Positions 1 through 5,637 are shown, counted from the stretch's first letter. The stretch: 7,212 nt of DNA from DATJWY01 sp035500775 (GCA_035500775.1 DATJWY010000089.1:1-7212); one strand, 5' to 3'. A program made the numbers and translations. Notes: generated by a model not told the origin, from the letters alone.

Positions 1-37
1 CCCCAGTGGGGTGCAGGGGCAAAGCCCCTGACCTTTC
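1..37 (-). repeat. Copy A of the double-hairpin intergenic repeat, cut by the window edge
   Basis: Read on the minus strand, this stretch gives AAGGTCAGGGGC-TTT-GCCCCTGCACCCC followed by the first half of a second stem (CTGGGG at 6-1). The first stem is CAGGGGC (14-20) paired with GCCCCTG (24-30) around a 3-nt loop. The order of parts (AAGGYCAGGGGC, 3-nt loop, GCCCCTG, RACCCC, second stem) matches the copies at 4573-4641, 4683-4748 and 7078-7146. The rest of the element lies outside the window. It precedes the GST-family gene and points away from it. Confidence 0.75.
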
Positions 38-64
38 AGGTAGGTCAATCAATTGGCTGGTTGG

Positions 65-70
65 TATAAC
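65..70 (+). promoter_or_regulatory. Possible -10 element (TATAAC) for the GST-family gene
   Basis: TATAAC lies in an A/T-richer pocket (about 41-100) that stands out in this GC-rich DNA, about 100 nt before the GST-family start. No good -35 is found at 16-18 nt; the sequence there is AGGTCA. This is a weak suggestion only. Confidence 0.2.
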
Positions 71-96
71 ACTTTGATCTTGCGAGCGGCTTTATC

Positions 97-139
97 GGTT
101 CGGATGTTCCCATCCGAGCCGGTGCTGCTCTAAACCGGC
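97..139 (+). promoter_or_regulatory. Leader hairpins upstream of the GST-family gene
   Basis: GGTTCGGATG (97-106) and CATCCGAGCC (111-120) form a 10-bp stem with one G-U pair and a TTCC loop. A second possible stem, GCCGGT (118-123) with ACCGGC (134-139), shares bases 118-120 with the first, so the two could not both form in full. No T-run follows. It may be a leader structure or an operator dyad; no function is assigned. Confidence 0.35.
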
Positions 140-171
140 ACTGTCCATCATCCCGGGAGTGACCGACGCCG

Positions 172-849
172 ATGCCGGAAGGAACGCTTTACATCGGCTC
201 ATGCCGCTATTCGTCCTGGTCCCTGCGCGGCTGGCTTGCCGTCCACCGCGCCGGGCTCGATGTGGCGGAAGTGGTGCTGCCGCTCGCCGGGGGCAGCACG
301 CCGGCGGTCAAGCAGGCGAGCCCGAGCGGCATGGTGCCGTATCTGGAGCATCGCGGCGTCCGCATCTGGGAAAGCCTCGCCATCTGCGAATATTGCGCCG
401 AATTCGCCCCTCCGCTCTGGCCGGACGAGGCCGTCGCGCGGGCGCAGGCGCGGTCGATCGCCGCCGAGATGCATGCCGGGTTCCGCGGGCTGCGCCTCGC
501 CATGCCGATGGTGCTCGGGCGGGATTTCTCCGGCCTCGGCCGCACCCCGGAGGCGCTGGCCGATATCACCCGCATCGAGACGATCTGGGCCGAGACGCGC
601 AGCCGCTTCGGCGCCGGCGGCCCGTTCCTGTTCGGCGCGGAATTCGGCAATGCCGACGCCATGTTCGCCCCGGTGGTCGCGCGCTTCCTGACCTACCGGC
701 CGGAGTTGTCCCTCCTGGCCCAGGCGTATTGCGCCGCGGTACGGGCGCATCCCTTGGTGGCCGAGTGGTACGCCAAGGCGGAGCAGGAGCCCGAATCCTG
801 GCGGATCGCCAAATACGAAAACCCGCCCGGCCTCGCAACGACGGGCTGA
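172..849 (+). CDS. Glutathione S-transferase family protein
   Basis: This cytosolic protein has 225 residues, the usual length for a bacterial GST. The N-terminal thioredoxin-fold domain spans about 5-80. It contains the YSSWSLR motif (13-19), whose serines sit where the catalytic Ser/Cys of this subgroup lies. It also has the cis-proline loop GMVPYLE (53-59) and IWESLAI (65-71), whose Glu-Ser binds the glutathione gamma-glutamyl group in known GSTs. The all-helical C-terminal domain (about 88-215) carries PFLFG (151-155) and GNADAMFAP (159-167), the usual N-capping Asp region. ATG 172 is chosen because residue 6 already enters the first strand and no in-frame upstream start is apparent. GGGAG at 155-159 is a rather distant ribosome site. 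The gene stands alone and converges on usp. The substrate cannot be told from sequence; it may act in detoxification or as a thiol-dependent isomerase. The family call is firm. Confidence 0.9.
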   Translation: MPEGTLYIGSCRYSSWSLRGWLAVHRAGLDVAEVVLPLAGGSTPAVKQASPSGMVPYLEHRGVRIWESLAICEYCAEFAPPLWPDEAVARAQARSIAAEMHAGFRGLRLAMPMVLGRDFSGLGRTPEALADITRIETIWAETRSRFGAGGPFLFGAEFGNADAMFAPVVARFLTYRPELSLLAQAYCAAVRAHPLVAEWYAKAEQEPESWRIAKYENPPGLATTG

Positions 850-868
850 ACCTGGCTCCGGGCGGGTT
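818..868 (-). terminator. Probable terminator of usp, spanning the GST-family stop codon
   Basis: AACCCGCCCGG (820-830) and CCGGGCGGGTT (858-868) are a perfect 11-bp inverted repeat with a 27-nt loop that contains the GST-family stop (847-849). On the minus strand the GC-rich stem runs straight into TTTTCGTATTT, as expected for an intrinsic terminator of usp, which ends at 910. On the plus strand no T-run follows. The long loop makes this a moderate call. Confidence 0.4.
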
Positions 869-909
869 GCCTGCCTGCCCCGGACGGATCCCGCCTTCCC
901 CCGGCCGCT

Positions 910-1743
910 TCAATGCGACAGCAGCAGCGGGACATGCGGATCGCGCAGCAAGGTCCGCGACACGCCGCCGAGCAGGAACTCGGTGAGGCGCGCATGACCG
1001 TAGCACCCGGCGACGATGAGATCGGCCCCCAGCGCGGCCGCGCGCGCCAGCAGCGCGGCGCCGGCATCCTCCCCGGCGGGGAGTTGCTCCGCCACCGCGT
1101 GCACGCCGTGCCGCGCGAGGTGCGCGACGATGTCCAGCCCGGGATCGGGCGCCTCGGCGAAGACCGACTGCGCGGGCGGCGCGTTGCAGACCACGACCCG
1201 CTCGGCCCGGCGCAGGAAAGGCAGCGCGTCATGCACCGCCCGGCTCGCCTCCCGGCTCGCATTCCAGCCGACCAGGATGCGCCGGAACGACACCTCCGCC
1301 CCCGGCACGGCAGGCAGCACGAGGGCCGGGCGGCCGCTTTCCACGATCACCCCGGCGATGCTCAGCGCCGCTTCCGGCGCGCTCTCCGCGCCGGTGCGCG
1401 CGCCGATCAGCAGCAGGTCGCCGTAGCGCGCGTGCAGCGCGATATGCCGGGATGTGACGTCGCTGATCTCCCGCCATTCGGCCTCGATCGCCGCGGCCGC
1501 GCTCAGCGTGTCGAAGAGCGACCGGATCTCGGCGGCCTCCATCGCCTCCTCCTGCCGCGCCTCGCGGGCGGCCAGCAGGGCCGGGTACCGCAACGGTAGG
1601 AGGCCAAGCGGTGGCAGCACCAATTCGTGAACGTAGAGCACGACCAGCCGGGCGGAGAGATCGGCCGCGAACCGGCAGGCGAAGCGAAGTCTCGGCTCCG
1701 GGGTCGCGTATCCCTCCAGGACGAGGACGATTTCCGCATACAT
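910..1743 (-). CDS. Universal stress protein, two tandem UspA domains
   Basis: The protein has 277 residues, about twice a single Usp domain. The N-terminal half (about 1-148) begins MYAEIVLVLEG and has the LVVLYVHE strand (33-40) but no nucleotide-binding loop; it is a diverged Usp fold. The C-terminal half (about 152-277) starts RRILVGWNAS (154-163), the classic first strand and loop. It ends with GADLIVAGCYGHARLTEFLLGG, which fits the ATP-binding pattern G-2x-G-9x-G at Gly246, Gly249 and Gly259. The residue after the last Gly is Gly rather than the usual Ser/Thr. Usp proteins are cytosolic and help survival under starvation, oxygen limitation or other stress; binding partners are unknown here. 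An upstream ATG at 1770 adds nine residues, but ATG 1743 has GGGGAG (1757-1752) 8 nt before it and is preferred. The gene is divergent from the P-type ATPase, with an FNR-like box 61 bp upstream of its start. Confidence 0.88.
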   Translation of the reverse strand: MYAEIVLVLEGYATPEPRLRFACRFAADLSARLVVLYVHELVLPPLGLLPLRYPALLAAREARQEEAMEAAEIRSLFDTLSAAAAIEAEWREISDVTSRHIALHARYGDLLLIGARTGAESAPEAALSIAGVIVESGRPALVLPAVPGAEVSFRRILVGWNASREASRAVHDALPFLRRAERVVVCNAPPAQSVFAEAPDPGLDIVAHLARHGVHAVAEQLPAGEDAGAALLARAAALGADLIVAGCYGHARLTEFLLGGVSRTLLRDPHVPLLLSH

Positions 1744-1751
1744 TGGCCGCA

Positions 1752-1757
1752 CTCCCC
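1752..1757 (-). promoter_or_regulatory. Ribosome binding site of usp
   Basis: On the minus strand GGGGAG lies 8 nt before ATG 1743. It supports that start over the ATG at 1770. Its first two G residues also belong to an inverted repeat (1756-1762 with 1781-1787). Confidence 0.6.
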
Positions 1758-1768
1758 AATGCGCCCAC

Positions 1769-1784
1769 ATGCCGCCGGCGGCAT
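1769..1784. promoter_or_regulatory. Perfect 16-bp palindrome upstream of usp
   Basis: ATGCCGCC (1769-1776) is followed directly by GGCGGCAT (1777-1784), a perfect two-fold symmetric site 26 bp upstream of the usp start. If the FNR-like box acts at the usual -41.5 spacing, this palindrome would overlap the usp -10 and spacer region, so it could be a repressor operator. It overlaps a second inverted repeat, CCAATGC (1756-1762) with GCATTGG (1781-1787). No known regulator is assigned. Confidence 0.4.
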
Positions 1785-1796
1785 TGGCGGGCGTGG

Positions 1797-1810
1797 TTGA
1801 TGTCCATCAG
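1797..1810. promoter_or_regulatory. FNR/FixK/Anr-type box in the usp-ATPase divergent promoter
   Basis: The sequence TTGAT-GTCC-ATCAG matches 9 of the 10 fixed positions of the FNR-family consensus TTGAT-N4-ATCAA. It is centred at 1803.5, between the divergent usp and P-type ATPase genes. A class II activator at -41.5 would place the usp transcript start near 1762, giving a leader of about 19 nt that contains the ribosome site. The ATPase start is about 148 bp away on the other side, so it would need a longer leader or another promoter. The match is seen in the sequence; oxygen or redox control is inferred. Confidence 0.5.
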
Positions 1811-1907
1811 GCCGTGATTGCCGCATCCGTCGTAGCCTCGTGGCGCCGGCCCGCTTGCTGAAACGCCGGCTTCGTGTCGCAGTGGCGGCAAGCCCACCGT
1901 GCTACAT

Positions 1908-1923
1908 GGGAGCGAGCGCTCCC
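1908..1923. promoter_or_regulatory. 7-2-7 dyad upstream of the P-type ATPase
   Basis: GGGAGCG (1908-1914), AG, CGCTCCC (1917-1923) form a perfect dyad that ends 28 bp before the chosen ATPase start at 1952 and 15 bp before its ribosome site. Position and symmetry suit an operator or a leader hairpin. No regulator family is recognised. Confidence 0.35.
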
Positions 1924-1938
1924 CCGTTCATGCCGGAT

Positions 1939-1944
1939 GGAGAG
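1939..1944 (+). promoter_or_regulatory. Ribosome binding site of the P-type ATPase
   Basis: GGAGAG lies 7 nt before ATG 1952 and favours that codon. It overlaps the in-frame ATG at 1937, and the ATG at 1874 would read through the dyad at 1908-1923. Confidence 0.55.
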
Positions 1945-1951
1945 CCGTTCG

Positions 1952-4573
1952 ATGTCGAGCCCCACCGCGTCACCGGCGTCGGCGACAGGATCCAGCGACA
2001 CGGCCACGGAACCGGCCGCCCTCCGCGCGGCGGGCAGGTTCGATCCGACCGGGCTGTCGCCCGCGGAGGCCGCCGAACGCCTGGGGCGCGACGGCCCTAA
2101 CGAATTGCCGCAGGAGCGGCGGCGCGACCCGGGCCGTATCGTGCTGGACACGCTGCGCGAGCCGATGCTGCAGCTCCTGCTTTCCGCCAGCCTGCTCTAC
2201 GTGCTCCTCGGCAATCCGCAGGAGGCGCTCATCCTCCTTGCCTTCGCCCTGCTCAATATCGGCCTCGTCGCCGTCCAGGAGGGCCGGACAGACCGCGCCC
2301 TCGCGGCGCTCAAGGATCTCGCTGCCCCGCGCAGTCTTGTCATCCGGGGCGGTGAGCGCATGCGCATCGCCGCCCGGGAACTGGTAACCGGCGATCTGAT
2401 TCTGCTGGCCGAGGGCGAGCGTGTGCCCGCCGATGCACGGCTGGTCGAGGCCGAGCATATGGAGGCTGATGAATCGCTCCTGACCGGCGAATCCGTCCCG
2501 GTGCGGAAGACAGCCGGCGCCGCGCCGGGCACGGAGCCTCATCCGGGCGGGGACGGCACCCCGTTTCTCTGGTCCGGCAGCCTGATCGTGCGCGGCACCG
2601 GCCTCGCTCAGGTGATCACCACCGGGGCGCGCACTGAGATCGGGCGGATCGGCCACTCCCTCGGCACGATCAAAAGCGCGCCCACGCCGCTGCAAACACA
2701 GACACGTCGCCTCGTCCGCCTGTTCGCGACAACCGGCATCGGGGCCGCGGTCCTGCTCGCCACGGTCTATGGCGTGCTGCATGGCGACGTGGTGGAGGCG
2801 ACCCTGGCCGGGATCACCCTCGCCATGGCGACCTTGCCGGAGGAATTCCCGCTCGTCCTGACCGTCTTCCTGGTGCTCGGCGCCTGGCGCATTTCCCGGA
2901 GCCATGTGCTGGCGCGGCGCTCAGCCGCGATCGAGGCCCTGGGCGCGGTCACGGTCCTGTGCGCGGACAAAACCGGGACGCTGACACTGAACCGCATGTC
3001 CGTGGCGATGCTGGCAACCGACAGCGACCAGCTCACCATCTCGGCAGACGAGCCGGACGAACTGCCCGAGACGTTCCACACCCTGGTCGAGTTCGCGATC
3101 CTGGCCAGCCGCCCCGATCCCTATGATCCGATGGAACGGGCCTTCCATGATCTCGGCCAGCGTTTCCTCCGCCATACCGAGCACCTGCATGCCGACTGGA
3201 CGCTCGCGCACGGCTATCCACTGGAGCCCGAGCTGCTCGCCATGTCGCAGGTCTGGCAGGCCAGGAGCGGGAGCGGCTACGTGGTCGCGGCCAAGGGGGC
3301 GCCCGAGGCGGTGGCCGATCTGTGCCATCTCGCGCCCGAGGCGATCCAGGTGATCCGCCGTGACGTGGCCGCGCTGGCGGCGGAGGGGCTGCGCGTCCTC
3401 GCGGTCGCCCGGGGCAAGACGCCGGGACCGGGCTGGCCGTGTCACCAGCATGATCTGGATTTCACTTTCCTGGGCCTGATCGGCCTCGCCGACCCGCTGC
3501 GCCCCGGCGTGCGCGATTCCGTCGCCGCCTGCGCACAGGCCGGCATCCGCGTTGCGATGATCACCGGCGACCATCCGGCGACCGCCCTCGCCATCGCGCG
3601 CCAGGCCGGCATCCCGGACGCGGACGTGCTGACCGGGACCGAGATCGCGGCGCTGGACGACACGGCGCTCGCGGCGCGCATCCGCCACAGCCATGTCTTC
3701 GCCCGCATCATGCCGGAACAGAAACTACGGCTCGTGCAGGCCTTCGCCGCCGCTGGCGGGGTGGTGGCGATGACCGGGGACGGTGTGAACGACGCGCCCG
3801 CGCTGAAGGCAGCGCATATCGGCGTCGCGATGGGCGGGCGCGGGACGGATGTCGCGCGCGAGGCGGCGGCGCTCGTGTTGCTGAATGACGATTTCACCAG
3901 CCTCGTCGCCGCCGTGCGGCTGGGCCGCCGCATCGATGACAATGTGCGCAAGGCATTCAGCTACATCCTTGCGGTGCATGTGCCGCTGGCGGGCATGTCC
4001 CTGATCCCGGTGTTGCTCGGCTGGCCGCTCCTGCTCGGGCCGATCCATATCGTGTTCCTGGAATTCATCATCGATCCGGTCTCCTCGATCGTATTCGAGG
4101 CGGAGACTGAGGAAGACGACGTCATGTCGCGCCCGCCGCGCGATCCCCGCCGCCCCTTGTTCGACATCAGGCTGGCGCTGCGCGGCCTGCTGCAAGGGGC
4201 GGTGGTGCTGGGGGCGGCGCTCGGCATGTTCCTGATCGGCACACGCGCGGGCCATGACGAGGCCGTGGCGCGCGGCATGGCCTTTATCACCCTGGTGCTC
4301 GGCAATCTCAGCCTGGTGCTGGCGAACCGGTCCCTCGGCGCGCACGCGCTCCGCGCCATGACGCGACCGAACCGGGCGCTCGTGGTGGTGTTCGCCATCG
4401 CCCTGGCCGCCCTCACCCTCGCGGTAGCGATCCCGCCGCTGCGCGCGCTGTTCGGATTCGCGCCGCTGGGGGCGGCGCGGATCGCGGAAGCCGCAGGGGC
4501 CGGGATGGGCAGCCTGGGGGTGAATACGCTGCTCGGTTTCGTTATGCGGCGCGTTCTGCCGCGCGGATGGTAA
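1952..4573 (+). CDS. P-type (P2-like) cation-transporting ATPase, PEEFP-motif group
   Basis: This inner-membrane ion pump of 873 residues is complete. A Ser/Thr/Ala-rich tail (1-22) precedes a cation-ATPase N-terminal domain (about 22-75). M1-M2 lie at about 73-110. The actuator domain has GDLILLAEGERVPADARL (147-164) and TGES (178-181). M3-M4 lie at about 256-310 with PEEFP (296-300). The phosphorylation site is DKTGTLT, with Asp339. The nucleotide domain has KGAPE (448-452). The hinge has TGDHP (538-542) and MTGDGVND (607-614). M5-M6 lie at about 668-716, and M7-M10 fill the C-terminus. All catalytic motifs are intact. The ion site is unusual: PEEFP replaces the PEGLP of Ca2+ pumps, M5 has His676 and no acidic residue, and M6 reads LEFIIDP (Glu704, Asp708). 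This group is often annotated as a Ca2+ or Mg2+ ATPase, but its ion cannot be fixed from sequence. ATG 1952 is preferred over ATG 1874 and 1937 because of GGAGAG at 1939-1944. The gene is divergent from usp, suggesting a shared stress response. Confidence 0.92.
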   Translation: MSSPTASPASATGSSDTATEPAALRAAGRFDPTGLSPAEAAERLGRDGPNELPQERRRDPGRIVLDTLREPMLQLLLSASLLYVLLGNPQEALILLAFALLNIGLVAVQEGRTDRALAALKDLAAPRSLVIRGGERMRIAARELVTGDLILLAEGERVPADARLVEAEHMEADESLLTGESVPVRKTAGAAPGTEPHPGGDGTPFLWSGSLIVRGTGLAQVITTGARTEIGRIGHSLGTIKSAPTPLQTQTRRLVRLFATTGIGAAVLLATVYGVLHGDVVEATLAGITLAMATLPEEFPLVLTVFLVLGAWRISRSHVLARRSAAIEALGAVTVLCADKTGTLTLNRMSVAMLATDSDQLTISADEPDELPETFHTLVEFAILASRPDPYDPMERAFHDLGQRFLRHTEHLHADWTLAHGYPLEPELLAMSQVWQARSGSGYVVAAKGAPEAVADLCHLAPEAIQVIRRDVAALAAEGLRVLAVARGKTPGPGWPCHQHDLDFTFLGLIGLADPLRPGVRDSVAACAQAGIRVAMITGDHPATALAIARQAGIPDADVLTGTEIAALDDTALAARIRHSHVFARIMPEQKLRLVQAFAAAGGVVAMTGDGVNDAPALKAAHIGVAMGGRGTDVAREAAALVLLNDDFTSLVAAVRLGRRIDDNVRKAFSYILAVHVPLAGMSLIPVLLGWPLLLGPIHIVFLEFIIDPVSSIVFEAETEEDDVMSRPPRDPRRPLFDIRLALRGLLQGAVVLGAALGMFLIGTRAGHDEAVARGMAFITLVLGNLSLVLANRSLGAHALRAMTRPNRALVVVFAIALAALTLAVAIPPLRALFGFAPLGAARIAEAAGAGMGSLGVNTLLGFVMRRVLPRGW

Positions 4574-4641
4574 AGGCCAGGGGCTCCGCCCCTGCACCCC
4601 GCCAAGGGCCGGGAGGCCCTTGGAACCCGTTACTTTTTTAC
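4573..4641 (+). repeat. Copy B of the double-hairpin intergenic repeat
   Basis: The copy begins inside the TAA stop of the ATPase gene. Stem 1 is CAGGGGC (4578-4584), loop TCC, GCCCCTG (4588-4594). Then come CACCCC and stem 2, CCAAGGGCC (4602-4610), loop GGGA, GGCCCTTGG (4615-4623), a perfect 9 bp. It closes with CCCGTTAC and six T residues (4634-4639). Lying just after the stop and ending in a T-run, it could help end ATPase transcription. The T-run is 10 nt past the stem, so it is not a canonical intrinsic terminator. Confidence 0.85.
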
Positions 4642-4649
4642 GTAAGGCA

Positions 4650-4681
4650 CCTGGGGTCCAGGGCTGGCTGTCGATACAGCC
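4650..4681 (-). repeat. Remnant of the intergenic repeat plus an extra hairpin
   Basis: TGGGGTCCAGGGC (4652-4664) matches the core TGGGGTCCAGGGGC of copy C (4718-4731) in the same minus orientation, but the partner arm of stem 1 is missing. It is followed by a separate perfect hairpin, GGCTGT (4666-4671), loop CGAT, ACAGCC (4676-4681). This looks like a decayed or interrupted third copy between B and C. Confidence 0.45.
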
Positions 4682-4682
4682 G

Positions 4683-4748
4683 CGAAAAATAACGGATTTC
4701 AAAGGCTTCGCCTTTGATGGGGTCCAGGGGCAACGCCTCTGGCCTTAA
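4683..4748 (-). repeat. Copy C of the double-hairpin intergenic repeat
   Basis: On the minus strand this copy starts 2 nt after the panB stop. Stem 1 is CCAGAGGC (4742-4735), loop GTT, GCCCCTGG (4731-4724), with one mismatch (A-C on this strand, G-T on the other). Then come ACCCC and stem 2, CAAAGGC (4716-4710), loop GAA, GCCTTTG (4706-4700). It closes with ATCCGTTA and five T residues (4689-4685). Part order and orientation relative to the preceding gene are the same as in copy B, so it may mark the end of the panB transcript. Confidence 0.85.
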
Positions 4749-4750
4749 CC

Positions 4751-5572
4751 TTACCCCTTTCGGTGAAAGCAATGCTCCACCCCAGGGAAGCGCCGCGCCC
4801 GCACATCCGCCGCGTAGCCCGCCGCCGCCTCGCTCACCTGCGGCCCGAGTTCAGCGTAGCGGCGCACGAAGCGCGGGGTGAAATCGCTGAACAGGCCGAG
4901 CATATCGTCGCTGACCAGCACCTGCCCGTCGCAGGCGGGCGAGGCGCCGATGCCGATGGTGGGCGGCGCGATGGCGCGGGTGATGGATGCGGCCACATCC
5001 TCCATCGTGCCTTCCAGCACCACCGCGAAGACCCCGGCTTCCGCCACCGCCCGCGCATCCGCCGCCACCTTCGCCGCCTCTTCCTCCGAGCGGCCGGTCG
5101 CGCGGAAACCGCCGGCGGTGTTCACCGATTGCGGCATCAACCCGACATGGCCACAGACCGGGACGCCGCGGCTGGTGAGGAAGCGGACCGTGTCGGCCAT
5201 CTCCTGCCCGCCTTCCAGCTTCACCGCGCTCGCGCCGGTCTCGGCCAGCACGCGGGCGGCGTTGCGGAAGGCCTGCTCCGGGCTCTCCTGGTAGGAGCCG
5301 AAGGGCAGATCGACGACGACGCAGGCATGCTCCGAGCCGCGCACCACGGCGGCGCCATGGGCGATCATCATGTCGAGCGTGACCGGCAGCGTGCTCGGCA
5401 GGCCGTAAAGCACCATCCCGAGAGAGTCGCCGACCAGCAGCATGTCGCAATGCGGGTCCAGCAGCCGGGCGATCGGGGTCGTATAGGCGGTGAGGCAGAC
5501 GATCGGCTCGCCGCCCTTGTGCGCGCGGAGATCGGGGACACCAAGGCGGCGCGTCTTGCCGTGCGTACTCAT
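4751..5572 (-). CDS. panB: 3-methyl-2-oxobutanoate hydroxymethyltransferase (ketopantoate synthase)
   Basis: This cytosolic enzyme transfers a hydroxymethyl group from 5,10-methylene-tetrahydrofolate to 2-oxoisovalerate to give ketopantoate, the first committed step toward pantothenate and CoA. The 273-residue protein is a full-length TIM barrel of the PanB family. Visible motifs are VGDSLGM with the Mg2+ ligand Asp49, VVVDLPFGSY with Asp88, VKLEGG (117-122) with the third metal ligand Glu120, GHVGLMPQ with His142, and VVLEGT with the probable catalytic Glu187. IGIGA (207-211) and CDGQVLVSDD (214-223) close the barrel. A longer form starting at 5608 is possible, but ATG 5572 is preceded by GGAGGG about 6 nt upstream and matches the usual N-terminus. 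It follows the small monooxygenase gene by 65 nt on the same strand and may be co-transcribed with it. No panC is seen nearby. Annotation is firm. Confidence 0.96.
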   Translation of the reverse strand: MSTHGKTRRLGVPDLRAHKGGEPIVCLTAYTTPIARLLDPHCDMLLVGDSLGMVLYGLPSTLPVTLDMMIAHGAAVVRGSEHACVVVDLPFGSYQESPEQAFRNAARVLAETGASAVKLEGGQEMADTVRFLTSRGVPVCGHVGLMPQSVNTAGGFRATGRSEEEAAKVAADARAVAEAGVFAVVLEGTMEDVAASITRAIAPPTIGIGASPACDGQVLVSDDMLGLFSDFTPRFVRRYAELGPQVSEAAAGYAADVRARRFPGVEHCFHRKG

Positions 5573-5637
5573 CGTTTTCCCTCCCTGCGGCTGGAGCAGG
5601 GCCAGCACGGTTCCACCGCCCGGCCCGGAGTCTGGCC

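Noticed and set aside
159..986. 275-codon GTG-started open frame overlapping the GST-family gene
   Set aside because: It is in another frame from the clear GST protein, is Arg/Pro/Ala-rich as expected for a shadow frame in GC-rich DNA, and has no recognisable motif.
1874..1951. 26-residue N-terminal extension of the P-type ATPase
   Set aside because: It would translate the 7-2-7 dyad and has no visible ribosome site. ATG 1952 has GGAGAG at the right distance.
4602..4639. Copy B stem 2 plus T-run as a classical Rho-independent terminator
   Set aside because: The T-run starts 10 nt after the stem, and the same spacing recurs in copies with other contexts, so it is annotated as part of a repeat with only possible terminator activity.
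3725..4702. 325-codon minus-strand open frame antisense to the ATPase
   Set aside because: Its composition (His/Gln/Arg-rich) is typical of antisense frames, and the sense strand encodes intact P-type ATPase motifs throughout.
4573..4748. CRISPR-like or insertion-sequence explanation for the repeats
   Set aside because: Copies are inverted relative to each other, lack uniform spacers, and there is no transposase or cas gene in the window.
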